Shown here: piece by piece, positions 6,700-16,411 of the stretch
Numbering within the stretch: position 1 is the stretch's first letter
Layout: each line of letters starts with the position of its first letter
Source: an uncultured Alphaproteobacteria bacterium
GTDB taxonomy: Bacteria; Pseudomonadota; Alphaproteobacteria; Micavibrionales; Micavibrionaceae
Direction of reading: 5' to 3'
NCBI GenBank assembly: GCA_900696495.1
Contig: CAADGI010000014.1
Location: 62,001-126,000 of the forward strand
Length of the DNA: 64,000 nucleotides
Made by a program: the position numbers and the translations under genes
Notes under the pieces: generated by a model
Told to the model about the DNA's origin: nothing
The model's database searches: none
Seen by the model: the letters and a program-made list of their open reading frames with translations, nothing else

Positions 6700-9531
6700 A
6701 TGCCTGCAGTGAATAAGCCTGCCTGGTGGCCCGGCTTTGCAACTTTTTATGGATTTGCAGATACGCCTGACACGACCATGGATTCCGGGCAGATGCTTAA
6801 CCGGCTCAATCTGCATCTCTATCCCGCGCCCTCGCAATACAGCGCGCATCTGAAAAACACGCAAGGCAGCGCGCCCTCCACCGCAAAACTTGATTTTGTC
6901 GTTTTAACCGCCGCTCACGATTTTATCGCGGCGCAAGGCGGTTCCGATTATGTTGCCGCCGGCGCGGGCGATGACGTTATCTATGGCGACGCAGGTAATG
7001 ATATTTTGCGCGGCGGCATGGGCAACGATCTGATCGTTGGCGGTAACGAAGGCGATCCTGCCACCGACCGCGACACCGTCAGCTATATCGGTGCCGTTGC
7101 GGGCGTGACCATGTTTCTCAACAACCGCACGACATACGTCGCCACGGATGGAGATGGCTCCTACGACATGCTGATCGGCATCGAGAATGTCATCGGCACC
7201 GATTTCGCCGACCGCATCGACGGCCAGGATGAAGTTAACAATACGATCATCGGCGGTCTCGGCGCCGACCGTTTATATGGCGGCGGCGGAAACGATCATC
7301 TTCTCGGCGGCGCCGGCGCCGATCGCCTGTATGGCGAGACGGGCGCCGACATCATTAATTCAGGCCTTGGCCGCGACAACATCTATCTCGGCGTCGACAC
7401 CGATGCCGATAAAATCGTCATCGATGCAGCGATCCTGAAGGATATCGCGAACAACCGCGACAATATATACGAGTTCACGACAAGCGATAAAATCGATGTT
7501 AGCGCGCTCCTGCGGGAAGTTGGCTATACGGGCCCCAATCCCATTGCTGACGGCTATATAAAACTCGGCGTCATCAATGGCGATGACCTGCGAATTCAGT
7601 TCGACCCCGACGGTTCCGGCAGCGCCGCCGTGCAGCATCTTGTGACGCTGGTTGATACGCCGCTCGCCAGTTTCACAACCGCCAATCTCATAACCAACGC
7701 GCCCACGATCTTATACGCCGCCATTCTCGGCCAGTCGAATGCCAAGGGCCTCAGCACCGGCGGCGCCGACGGCGTATCCGGCGCCAGCCGCCTGCGCGAT
7801 GGCCTGCTCGCCATGACGGACTATGATGAAGTCATTACGCTTCAGCGCGACGGCGGCACGCCCATCGACATCGCCGTTGGCGGCACGACCGTCGATGGCA
7901 ACCGCAACACCAGCTATAAACCCGATCAGATCTGGTGGTATCCCGACCAGAACCGGCCCGGCGAAGTTCTGCTTCGCGCCATCGACCTCATGGCCACGCA
8001 AATGGCGGATCTCCGCGCCCGCGGTGTGGTCACGCCCATCGTCGTCTGGGGACAGGGCGAGGCTGAAACGCGTCTCCTCGGTCGCGGGCCGAATTTCGAA
8101 GCCAATGTCGATCGTTATATCGAAGCTACTTATGACGTGTTCGATTATATAAAGGCGCGTCTCGGCGACGATATCCGGTTCTATATCATGGAAACCGGGC
8201 GTTATAATGTCGACGCCGCCCGTGCTGCCGGCGAAACCGAAAACGAAATTGCGCTCGTGCAGCGGGGCCTCGATCTCCTCCACACCGCGCAGGAAGACAT
8301 GGCGCTGGAACGTGACGATATTCATCTCGCCGCGAATTACAGCGACCTCCGCATGCTGCATGATACCGATCCCGTCACGTACCCGACAGATGTCTGGCAC
8401 ATGGATTACGACGACCGTGAAATCATCGGCGACCGCCTTGCCGGGTTCATCACCGCCGATTTCGGCACCAATCACGTGATTCAAAATCCCGGCCCTTATC
8501 CCGTGCGCGCGCTGGCCGATCTCACCATTCATCCTGCCCCGAGCAATGGCCCGGGCGTCATAAACGGCACCGGCGGGGATGACCGCCTCACCGGCGTCGC
8601 GGCGGGCAGTGAAATCCACGGTCTCGCCGGTGTCGATAAAATCATTGCGACAGGCGGCGTCAATATTCTCGAGGGCGGGCAGGGGAAAGACAGCATCACC
8701 GCCGCTTCCGGCCGCGACACGATTGTCTTCGGCGCCGATCTGCTGCCCGATGTTTCGCTTCATTCTGATTTCATCACCAAATTCCAGGCGGGCGAGGGTG
8801 GCGACCGCATCGACATCAGCGGCCTGCTGGCTGGCATCGGCTACACGGGCTCCGACCCGATCGCCTACGGTTATTTCAAGCTTGTCGCCGACGGAACGCG
8901 CATGAAACTGTACTTCGACGCCAACGGTCCCGGCGGTTCTAGCCCGAAATACCTGGCCACGCTGGCCGATGTCGACATCGCGAGCTTCTCGGTCGAGCAC
9001 AATCTTCTCATCCAGCCTGAGCCCGCGCCTCCGGTCATCAGCGGCCTCGATATCGACGGCACACTCGCGCCCGATCTGGTTATCGGCACGCTCGGCGATG
9101 ATAATATCGAGGCATTGGACGGAGACGACATGATCGTCGCGGGCGCGGGCGCCGATACGCTCTATGGCGGCGCAGGCTCCGACTCTTTCATTTTCGACAA
9201 GAGCGTCTGGGACGAGGCTTTCGCGCCATCATCACCCCCACCCGGCCTTGAATATGCCGACATCATCGAGGATTTCATCGTCGGTCCCGGCGGCGACGTG
9301 CTTAATATAGACATCCTGCTCGAACTCGCCGGGTACGGCGGCGCCAATCCTGTCATCGATAATTATGTCCGGATCGAGAATAGCGGCAGCGATGCGGTTT
9401 TCTCATTTGATACCGATGGCGGAGGCGCCGCTCCGGCCGTTGCGCTTGCGCTGCTTAAAAATGTCGACGCCGCCAGCTTCAGTTTCGATGATAACCTGAG
9501 CCCGCCTTCCGGCTCGCCGCCAATCGCTTAG
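6700..9531 (+). CDS. RTX protein with SGNH/SASA esterase domain and three secretion-type modules
   Basis: The protein has about 943 residues. RTX nonapeptides (GAGDDVIYGDAGNDILRGG; later GGLGADRLYGGGGNDHLLGG) fill residues 85-235. A SASA/CE6-type SGNH hydrolase occupies about 335-600, with the nucleophile block ILGQSNAKG, the block VVWGQGEAETR and a C-terminal DVWHMD carrying the Asp-x-x-His pair. This fold deacetylates carbohydrates such as sialic acid or xylan. Two further RTX sections follow. After each of the three RTX sections comes the same module: (K/R)IDxSxLL-x-GYTGxxPI-x-GY, then FDxxG and a FxxxNL end, resembling type I secretion target domains. ATG 6700 is chosen over TTG 6670 because GGAG lies eight bases upstream. 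It is an extracellular product; its polysaccharide substrate is unknown. Confidence 0.85.
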   Translation: MPAVNKPAWWPGFATFYGFADTPDTTMDSGQMLNRLNLHLYPAPSQYSAHLKNTQGSAPSTAKLDFVVLTAAHDFIAAQGGSDYVAAGAGDDVIYGDAGNDILRGGMGNDLIVGGNEGDPATDRDTVSYIGAVAGVTMFLNNRTTYVATDGDGSYDMLIGIENVIGTDFADRIDGQDEVNNTIIGGLGADRLYGGGGNDHLLGGAGADRLYGETGADIINSGLGRDNIYLGVDTDADKIVIDAAILKDIANNRDNIYEFTTSDKIDVSALLREVGYTGPNPIADGYIKLGVINGDDLRIQFDPDGSGSAAVQHLVTLVDTPLASFTTANLITNAPTILYAAILGQSNAKGLSTGGADGVSGASRLRDGLLAMTDYDEVITLQRDGGTPIDIAVGGTTVDGNRNTSYKPDQIWWYPDQNRPGEVLLRAIDLMATQMADLRARGVVTPIVVWGQGEAETRLLGRGPNFEANVDRYIEATYDVFDYIKARLGDDIRFYIMETGRYNVDAARAAGETENEIALVQRGLDLLHTAQEDMALERDDIHLAANYSDLRMLHDTDPVTYPTDVWHMDYDDREIIGDRLAGFITADFGTNHVIQNPGPYPVRALADLTIHPAPSNGPGVINGTGGDDRLTGVAAGSEIHGLAGVDKIIATGGVNILEGGQGKDSITAASGRDTIVFGADLLPDVSLHSDFITKFQAGEGGDRIDISGLLAGIGYTGSDPIAYGYFKLVADGTRMKLYFDANGPGGSSPKYLATLADVDIASFSVEHNLLIQPEPAPPVISGLDIDGTLAPDLVIGTLGDDNIEALDGDDMIVAGAGADTLYGGAGSDSFIFDKSVWDEAFAPSSPPPGLEYADIIEDFIVGPGGDVLNIDILLELAGYGGANPVIDNYVRIENSGSDAVFSFDTDGGGAAPAVALALLKNVDAASFSFDDNLSPPSGSPPIA

Positions 9532-9701
9532 TCTGTAAATAATTGATATAAAAAGATAAAATATACCTTATACGCCATGCGCCGTTAACGATTAACCCTT
9601 TAAAACCCCGCCGTTTTTCTTGGCACGATTTTCCAAAACCCTGTATAGTCGATTCCAAGCACACATATATAAAAAGTAACTAGACCGGGGATCACCTTTC
9701 C

Positions 9702-11942
9702 ATGGCATTTAAAAAGACAACTGAAGGCCGCGTGTTTTTTCAGGGCTCCGGCAACGGCAGTTCTGCGAATGACGGCCGCACGGCGGCAAAAACTCCGGCC
9801 CCGCGCCAGTCCGTTGATACCCGTCCCGAACCCGGCTCCGCCCATCAAGGCCCGACGCAGCTCCAGATTCTGGCGCTCCTGCGCTCGCTGAATGAAAAAC
9901 TGAAAGCCACGCAGGTCGAGCGCAACACCATGCGCGCCGAGCTCGAAAATTACCGCCATGCGATGGACAGTCTTCAGACCAAGGCCAATCGCGGCGAACG
10001 CGCCGAGCAGATGGCGAAAGAAACGATGAAAGAACTGGAGGAGACGCGCAAGCTGCTCCTCGATCTCGAAGAGCGCCAGTCGGGCATAGAAAAGGAAGCC
10101 AGGGCAAACTCTGAAAAAATCCGCGTCGGCGCCGGCAGTTACCGTGATCTCGCAAAACGCTTGCAGACGTCCGAGCAGAAACAGGAAGAAATCGTCCGCA
10201 AGGTCGAGGAAGCGAGCGCCCAGCAGGCGAAGATCATGCGTCAGATCGAAAAGGCCATCGAGGACCGCACGCGCTTCATGCGCAAGATCGAGCGTATCGA
10301 GGAAACGGTTGTCCAGACCCGCGATGCGCTGAACGCCAAGGCCATGGTCCTTCTCACCGGCCAGAACGTTGCCGGTTCCGTATCCGCAGATATCGATGAT
10401 GTGTTCAAGGCGCAAGAGCCCGGCATTCCGACCGCCATTCCCAGCACGGAAGCCGCGCCTGGAACACGGAGCAATGCGCGCGGGCTTCAGGCCGCGGCTA
10501 TTTTGCTTCTGGTTGTCGGCGGCATTCTGGCGGGTTGGGCCGTCAGTGAAATCCGCCAGCCCGGAATAAGCAATACGCAGGAATATCAGGCCATCGAAAC
10601 CGCGCCCCCGGCAGCGGAGGAGACGAATTTAACCGAGCAGGCCGACGCCATCGTCGATAAATGGCGCGTCAGCGAAGATACCAGCGCTTTTTCCGGCGCT
10701 GAACAAACGCAAAACCCCCCCGCCGCCGTTGCCGAACCTGATGCATCGGATGATATCGGCATCGATATCACCGACCAGATAACGCTTCAGAAAATGCTCG
10801 AGGAAAATCCCGATGCGCTGGCCGCTGAGCTGAACAAGCTTGAGCCGTCTGATATCGCCGCCGAGCCGGAAACCGCGCCGCAGGAACCGTCCGCCGCGCC
10901 TGCTGCCGGAGAAATCAAGACCGCCAGCCTTCCCCCGGCTGAAGAAACGGCTCCCGAAACCGCGCCGGTGGCTGCAACGCCCGAAGCCGCGCCTGCCGCG
11001 CCGGTCTATAAAAAATCGGATGTCGATGTCCGCTCGCTCATGAGCGCGGATTCAAACCTTCCTGAATCCGTCAAAAGAATAGAGGAACGCGCGTTCGACG
11101 GCATGCCCGAAGCCCAGCACGATCTCGCCGCCATTTACACCGCCGGCCACGGCAATGTGAAACAGAACTATGAACGCGCGCTTTTCTGGTTCGAACAGGC
11201 CGCCAATGCGGGCGTGGCGAATGCCGCCTATAATCTCGGCGTTCTTAATCATCAAGGCCTCGGCACCGCGCCTGACCTCGCCAAAGCGATTGACTGGTAC
11301 GCACGCGCCGCCGATCTCGGCCATCCCGAGGCGCAATATAATCTCGGCATCGCTTACATCGAGGGCGTCGGGGTCCCTTACGATCCGTTCAAGGCCAACG
11401 CCTATTTCGAAAAGGCCGCGTCACAGGGCATCATGGAAGCCGCCTATAATCTCGGCCTGATCTACGAAAACGGCCTGCTCGGCAAGCCACAGCCTGAGGA
11501 GGCGCTGGTCTGGTACAAAACCGCCGCCGACAAGGGCAGCCCCGAGGCGAAAGCCGCCCTCGAACAGCTCGCAAAAACGCTGAATATCGGCGTCGATGAA
11601 ATCAACAAGATGGTCGATGACGTGCGCGAGGACAGGGAAGCCACCTCTCCTCCAACCCCGGTCGCGCCCGCGCCGCGTGAAGAAACCCGCAGCGATGTCG
11701 CGCCGCCCCCGCCCGGCAACGACCGCGCCGTGCTGGCCCAGATCCAGGAACATCTGGTGGGCATCGGTCTTTATCCCGGCCCCGCCGACGGCGCCGACAG
11801 CCCGCTCTCGCAGGACGCCATCCGCACCTACCAGAAACTGAACGGCATGGACGTTGATGGCGAGGCAAGCGCTGCGCTGCTGGTTCACATGCTTTCGGAA
11901 GATAAATCGCCGCGCCAGTCTGACGCGCACGAATACAATTAA
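9702..11942 (+). CDS. PodJ-like protein: coiled coil, one TM, Sel1 repeats, peptidoglycan-binding domain
   Basis: The protein has 746 residues. A long cytoplasmic coiled coil rich in E/K/R/Q covers about residues 50-220, followed by one transmembrane helix (AAAILLLVVGGILAGWAV, near 265-283) and a Pro/Ala/Glu-rich periplasmic linker (300-440). At least four Sel1-type repeats follow (AAIYTAGHGNVKQNYERALFW, AAYNLGVLNHQGLG, AQYNLGIAYIEGVG, AAYNLGLIYENG; residues 465-620), then a C-terminal PG_binding_1 domain (residues 680-735, VGIGLYPGPADG). This order matches the polar organiser PodJ of Caulobacter and relatives, which recruits division and pilus factors at a cell pole. That role here is inference. 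It is much shorter than full PodJ and converges with ispE, overlapping by four bases. Confidence 0.75.
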   Translation: MAFKKTTEGRVFFQGSGNGSSANDGRTAAKTPAPRQSVDTRPEPGSAHQGPTQLQILALLRSLNEKLKATQVERNTMRAELENYRHAMDSLQTKANRGERAEQMAKETMKELEETRKLLLDLEERQSGIEKEARANSEKIRVGAGSYRDLAKRLQTSEQKQEEIVRKVEEASAQQAKIMRQIEKAIEDRTRFMRKIERIEETVVQTRDALNAKAMVLLTGQNVAGSVSADIDDVFKAQEPGIPTAIPSTEAAPGTRSNARGLQAAAILLLVVGGILAGWAVSEIRQPGISNTQEYQAIETAPPAAEETNLTEQADAIVDKWRVSEDTSAFSGAEQTQNPPAAVAEPDASDDIGIDITDQITLQKMLEENPDALAAELNKLEPSDIAAEPETAPQEPSAAPAAGEIKTASLPPAEETAPETAPVAATPEAAPAAPVYKKSDVDVRSLMSADSNLPESVKRIEERAFDGMPEAQHDLAAIYTAGHGNVKQNYERALFWFEQAANAGVANAAYNLGVLNHQGLGTAPDLAKAIDWYARAADLGHPEAQYNLGIAYIEGVGVPYDPFKANAYFEKAASQGIMEAAYNLGLIYENGLLGKPQPEEALVWYKTAADKGSPEAKAALEQLAKTLNIGVDEINKMVDDVREDREATSPPTPVAPAPREETRSDVAPPPPGNDRAVLAQIQEHLVGIGLYPGPADGADSPLSQDAIRTYQKLNGMDVDGEASAALLVHMLSEDKSPRQSDAHEYN

Positions 11943-12847
11943 TAACGCTCCGGCCTGTTCAGCCAGCCGCTTTTCACCCACCAGTCCGGATTGTCCGCCG
12001 CGATGGACTTTGCCGCTTTGCGCGCTTTGGCCTCATCGTCAAACAGGCCGAAACACGTCGCGCCGGAACCCGTCAGCCGCGCCAGCATGCAGCCGTCCTG
12101 CACATTCAGGATATTCAGCACATTGCCAATCTCAGGCACAATCTCGCTGGCCGGTTTCATGAGATCGTTGCGCTGCTGCGCGAGAAAGGAAATCAGCTCG
12201 CCGGGTTTTTCAAGGCTGGCTGGCAACGCCATCGGCTCGCGGTAAGAACCGTTGAACCGCGAGAAAATCTCGCCAGTCAGGCAGGGCTTGCCCGGGTTGA
12301 CCAGCACAACGGGTATTTCATTCATCGCCGGCGCCGGGTCCAGTATGTCGCCGATGCCGCGAACACGCACCGGCGCGCATGTTAAACACGCAGGAATGTC
12401 GGCGCCGAGCCGCGCCATCAGGCCCTGCAGATAATGCGTCTGGCGCGGAATTTTCCACCACTCCAGCAAGCCCCAGATCACCGCCGCCGCATCCGACGAT
12501 CCGCCGCCGAGGCCCGATGCGATCGGCAGGTTCTTCGTCAGCTTGATCCGCACGTTCGGAATTTTCTGGGCCGCCAGCGCCAGCGCCCACGCCGCCTGCA
12601 CGACAAGGTTGGACGAATTCGGCGAATGGTCGCGGTCCTTCGGTCCGAAACCTCCCGCATACGGCCCCTCGATCCTGAATTCGAATTCGGTCGCAGGCTC
12701 GATCTCGATTGAATCGCCTATATCCGCGAACGCCACGAGCGAGTCCAGCATGTGATAGCCGTTATCCAGCCGCCCGGTGATGTGCAGGTAAAGATTGATT
12801 TTCGCCGGGGCGAAGATTGTCAGGAGTCTGGTTTCCGTCGCGCTCAT
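11939..12847 (-). CDS. ispE: 4-diphosphocytidyl-2-C-methyl-D-erythritol kinase
   Basis: The 302-residue GHMP-family kinase phosphorylates the 2-hydroxyl of CDP-methylerythritol with ATP in the MEP isoprenoid pathway. Seen: the N-terminal substrate motif FAPAKINLYLHITGRLDNGYH (residues 12-32), the GHMP ATP loop LPIASGLGGGSSDAAA near residue 110, and the C-terminal glycine motif LTGSGATCFGLF near 265. Length is normal. It lies 15 bases downstream of the TPR-protein gene on the same strand, so the two probably share a transcript. In many alphaproteobacteria ispE is likewise adjacent to a large TPR-protein gene, which supports both calls. Confidence 0.95.
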   Translation of the reverse strand: MSATETRLLTIFAPAKINLYLHITGRLDNGYHMLDSLVAFADIGDSIEIEPATEFEFRIEGPYAGGFGPKDRDHSPNSSNLVVQAAWALALAAQKIPNVRIKLTKNLPIASGLGGGSSDAAAVIWGLLEWWKIPRQTHYLQGLMARLGADIPACLTCAPVRVRGIGDILDPAPAMNEIPVVLVNPGKPCLTGEIFSRFNGSYREPMALPASLEKPGELISFLAQQRNDLMKPASEIVPEIGNVLNILNVQDGCMLARLTGSGATCFGLFDDEAKARKAAKSIAADNPDWWVKSGWLNRPERY

Positions 12848-12862
12848 GAAAGGCCGTAACCT

Positions 12863-14647
12863 CTAGGGGCTCATAATCCCGGAATCCGCGCCGGTGTTCG
12901 GTCCATGCGTTGTTACCGGCTCTGCCGAATGCGCATGTTTGACCGGCGCGGCCGTTATCAGGCCCTGCGCGAGCTTCTGGTCGATCATCGCATTCAGGGA
13001 CTGGTCCTCGGAATAATTCCGCGCCCGCTGCCACTGGAACCGCGCTTCAAGCTTGCGGCCCGCCTGCCAGTAGGCGTCGCCAAGGTGATCGTTGATCACA
13101 GGGTCGTACGGCAGCAACTCCACGGCGGCTTCAAGCGAAGGCACCGCTTCCTTGTAATTCGCCATGCGGTAATAAACCCATCCCAGCGAGTCGGCGATAT
13201 AACCGTCCGTCGGGCGAAGCTCCGCCGCCTTTTTAATCATCGTCAGCGCTTCATGCAGGTTCACGCCCTGATCGGTCCACGCATAGCCCAGATAATTCAG
13301 CACATAAGGATGATCCGGCTGGTAGGAAAGCGCTGCGCGCAAATCGGTTTCCGCTTTATCCCACTCGCCCAGCCGCTCCAGCGACATGCCGCGCGCATAA
13401 AGCAGGTGCCAGTATTCTTTCGGGATTTTATCGCCGAAACGCGCCGCCGCCTCGTTATAGCTCACCAGCGCCTTTTGGAAATCTTCCTGGCGGCGGTAAA
13501 TGTCGCCGATGCGTATTAAAGATTCAACGTCATTGTGATTTTTAACGAGGGAGTTCAATTCCGCCAGCGCCTCATCGGTGCGCTTCGAATCTTCCAGCAG
13601 GTCGGCGGCGCGGCGGCGCGATTCAAGGTAATATTCGCTTTCCGGCTTGACGCTGCGGTAATAACCGATCGCATCGTTCATGCGGTCGTTGCGCGACGTG
13701 ATCGCCGCCAGCAGAAGCTGTGTGTCGGTCATGGCCGGATCGAGGTAAAGCGCGATATTGGCGAACACGCGCGCGCTATCGTCGGCATGCTCCTGATACA
13801 GAAGCTCCGACATGTTATAAAGCGCCATGGCCACGCCTTGCTCCGGCGATGTCACGCGCTCAAAGCTGTCCGGAATTTTCCCTGTCTGCACGTCGGCCAG
13901 TTTTTTGCCGAGTTCGGTATCTGCGGGTCTTTCCTGCAGAAGTTTCGTGTAGAGCCCTATGGCCTGTTCCGTTTCGCCCGCATGCGCGTAAATATCGGCG
14001 ATGCGCTCGGCGTCCGCGGGCGCCTTGCCCTCCAGGATTTTTTCAAGCAGCTTTTTGATCTCGTCTTTCTTGCCCATGTAATCGGCAAGCAAAATTGCAT
14101 GATACATATGCGCGGTGTTGCCGGTCAGCTTGTCGCCGGTGTAATTGCCGAGCCCGGCCTGTATCCAGCTCTCGAGCAGCGGCATGATGAAATCGGAAAG
14201 GCTGCCCTCCGGCATGGTCTTCAGATATTTGTCTGCGGCGGCGTAATCCTTGTTGTGCATCGCGCCGGTCGTCAGGAACAGCAATGCCAGCGCATTGTCT
14301 TTTTCCACTTCCGCGACTCGTGCGGCCAGCTCAACGGATTTATCGGTTTCACCCGCCCCCATCGCCAGGATCATGGCGCGTTTCAGGACCTGCGGGTCAT
14401 CCGGCGTTTGTATCATTACGCGCGTCAGATAATCGCCCGCGCGTTTCCAGTCATGATGCTGCTGTGCGAACTGGCTGCTGAGGTAATCGCCGAAAACATT
14501 CGGGCCAAGCTCGCCAATCGTGTATTCCTGGCCTGCCATCGTCTGCAGGCTCGCCAGGCGCGACGTCGTCAATGCGCTATAGCTGTAAAAAGCCGCGCAG
14601 ACGCCTAGAATCCCGCAAAAACCAATCCCAACTTTCCTCATATCCAT
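12863..14647 (-). CDS. TPR-repeat protein with N-terminal membrane anchor
   Basis: The 594-residue protein has an uncleaved-type N-terminal hydrophobic segment (GIGFCGILGVCAAFYSYSAL, residues 8-27) and then almost continuous tetratricopeptide repeats to about residue 560. The last repeats are clearest (LGEWDKAETDLRAALSYQPD, YVLNYLGYAWTDQG, DSLGWVYYRMANYKEAVPSL, INDHLGDAYWQAGRKLEA). It most likely sits in the periplasm or at the inner membrane face and acts as a protein-interaction scaffold; no catalytic domain is visible. The YIADSLGWVYYRMANY and NDHLGDAYW blocks are typical of the alphaproteobacterial TPR protein encoded beside ispE. Its function is not established from sequence. Confidence 0.85.
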   Translation of the reverse strand: MDMRKVGIGFCGILGVCAAFYSYSALTTSRLASLQTMAGQEYTIGELGPNVFGDYLSSQFAQQHHDWKRAGDYLTRVMIQTPDDPQVLKRAMILAMGAGETDKSVELAARVAEVEKDNALALLFLTTGAMHNKDYAAADKYLKTMPEGSLSDFIMPLLESWIQAGLGNYTGDKLTGNTAHMYHAILLADYMGKKDEIKKLLEKILEGKAPADAERIADIYAHAGETEQAIGLYTKLLQERPADTELGKKLADVQTGKIPDSFERVTSPEQGVAMALYNMSELLYQEHADDSARVFANIALYLDPAMTDTQLLLAAITSRNDRMNDAIGYYRSVKPESEYYLESRRRAADLLEDSKRTDEALAELNSLVKNHNDVESLIRIGDIYRRQEDFQKALVSYNEAAARFGDKIPKEYWHLLYARGMSLERLGEWDKAETDLRAALSYQPDHPYVLNYLGYAWTDQGVNLHEALTMIKKAAELRPTDGYIADSLGWVYYRMANYKEAVPSLEAAVELLPYDPVINDHLGDAYWQAGRKLEARFQWQRARNYSEDQSLNAMIDQKLAQGLITAAPVKHAHSAEPVTTHGPNTGADSGIMSP

Positions 14648-14683
14648 CCCTTGTAATTGTACCAGAAAAAGGTTTTTTAAGTC

Positions 14684-16327
14684 TTACATATTGGGGTAAT
14701 TCGGCCCCCCGCCGCCCTGCGGTACCACCCAGTTTATGTTCTGGGAGGGGTCTTTAATATCGCAGGTTTTGCAGTGTACGCAGTTCTGGGCATTAATCTG
14801 GAGTTTGGCAACCCCTTGATTACCCTTGACTATTTCATAAACTGCTGCCGGGCAGTATCTCTGGGCGGGCTCATCGTACAGGGGCAGGTTCACTCTTGTC
14901 GGGATGGTCGGGTCGATCAGCTGCAGATGGCTGGGCTGATCCTCGGCATGGTTGGTATTCGAAAACGAAACCGACGTTAAAATGTCAAAAGTCAGCACCC
15001 CGTCCGGCTTGGGGTATTCGATCTTTTTGCTCTCGCTCGCCTTCTTGAGCTGGCTGTGATCGGCATGGTTTTTCAGCGTCCACGGCGCAAGGCCGCATGT
15101 CACGGTTTCAAACGCGGCATTGATCAGCCCGATCCACATGCCCCGGTGGAAACCGGGCCGGATGTTGCGCACTTTTTTCAGTTCGCTCCACACCCATGAA
15201 TTTTTCAACTTCCCCGAATAAGTGGAAACTTCGCTGCCAAAATCAATCGCGCCTTCCGCGATCGCTTCGGCGGCGAGCATGCCCGATTTCATCGCCGTGT
15301 GCGTACCCTTGATTTTCGGCACGTTCAGAAATCCTGCCGTGTCGCCGATCAGCAATCCGCCGGGGAATGTCAGTTTCGGCAACGACTGGAATCCGCCTTC
15401 GACCAATGCGCGCGCGCCGTAGGTCACGCGCCGCCCGCCTTCCAGCATTTTGCTGATCGACGGGTGCGTTTTGAATCGTTGCATCTCCTTATACGGGTGC
15501 AGGTAAGGATTTTGGTAATCGAGTCCGATCACGAGTCCCAATGCAATCTGGTTGTTCTCAAAGTGGTATATAAACGATCCACCATAGGTTTTTGAATCCA
15601 GCGGCCATCCGAGCGTATGAATGATTTCACCGGCGCGGTGCTTCTCGGGCGGCACTTCCCAGATTTCCTTGATCCCGATCGCGTATGTCTGCGGATCGGA
15701 ATTTTTCCTGAGGTCGAATTTTTTGATGAGCGTCTTGGTGAGTGATCCGTAACACCCTTCCGCGAACACGGTCTGCTTCGCATGCAGTTCCATGCCGGGC
15801 GCAAAGTCGGCGGTTTTTTCGCCTTCCTTGTTGATCCCCATATCGCCGGTGGCGACGCCGATCACCGCGCCGCTCTCATTATAGAGAACTTCCGCGGCGG
15901 CGAATCCCGGAAAAATTTCCACTCCCAACTGTTCGGCTTGCACGGCCAGCCATCTCCCGAAATTACCGAGCGAGATAATGTAATTTCCGTGATTGTTCAT
16001 TTGTGGTGGCGTTATAAACCGAAACGCGGATTTTTGCGTCAGGAAAATAAACTTATCGGTTGTGCACTTCACATTCAGCGGCGCGCCCCCCGCCTTTCCT
16101 AAAGTATCTTTCCAGTCTGGAATCAATTCATTAAGCGCGCGCGGCTCGAGCGCCGCTCCCGACAAAAGATGCGCGCCGACTTCCGAACCTTTCTCCAAAA
16201 CGCAAACCGGCAGTTCAGGTTTCAATTGCTTGAGACGAATCGCGCATGAAAGTCCCGACGGCCCGGCGCCGACAATCACGACATCATATTCCATGCTTTC
16301 ACGGTCAGGACGTATGGAGGAGGGCAT
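14684..16327 (-). CDS. Electron transfer flavoprotein-ubiquinone oxidoreductase
   Basis: The 547-residue inner-membrane-associated enzyme passes electrons from reduced ETF (fatty-acid and amino-acid oxidation) to ubiquinone. Seen: the FAD-binding VVIVGAGPSGLSCAIRLK near residues 17-34, the GAALEPRALNELIPDW block near 57, the GLVIGLDYQNPYLHPYKEMQRFK region near 270, and a C-terminal 4Fe-4S ligand set NCVHCKTCDIKDP near 520 followed by QNINWVVPQGGGGPNYPNM. All cluster cysteines are present and length matches the family. The start could be the ATG at 16294 (MEYDVV), immediately before the FAD domain. The ETF subunits themselves are not in this window. Confidence 0.96.
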   Translation of the reverse strand: MPSSIRPDRESMEYDVVIVGAGPSGLSCAIRLKQLKPELPVCVLEKGSEVGAHLLSGAALEPRALNELIPDWKDTLGKAGGAPLNVKCTTDKFIFLTQKSAFRFITPPQMNNHGNYIISLGNFGRWLAVQAEQLGVEIFPGFAAAEVLYNESGAVIGVATGDMGINKEGEKTADFAPGMELHAKQTVFAEGCYGSLTKTLIKKFDLRKNSDPQTYAIGIKEIWEVPPEKHRAGEIIHTLGWPLDSKTYGGSFIYHFENNQIALGLVIGLDYQNPYLHPYKEMQRFKTHPSISKMLEGGRRVTYGARALVEGGFQSLPKLTFPGGLLIGDTAGFLNVPKIKGTHTAMKSGMLAAEAIAEGAIDFGSEVSTYSGKLKNSWVWSELKKVRNIRPGFHRGMWIGLINAAFETVTCGLAPWTLKNHADHSQLKKASESKKIEYPKPDGVLTFDILTSVSFSNTNHAEDQPSHLQLIDPTIPTRVNLPLYDEPAQRYCPAAVYEIVKGNQGVAKLQINAQNCVHCKTCDIKDPSQNINWVVPQGGGGPNYPNM

Positions 16328-16411
16328 GTATTTTCCTTATCTTGTGGCTCTCCTTACTTTAACGTATTTTGAAGACGTTCCCTAGATTCTAAGACAGGTT
16401 TTTCGCAACTA

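Noticed and set aside
7711-9000. Minus-strand open frame of 429 codons
   Set aside because: It lies fully opposite the RTX esterase gene and reads as low-complexity D/G/A/V-rich antisense of RTX repeats, with no family match.
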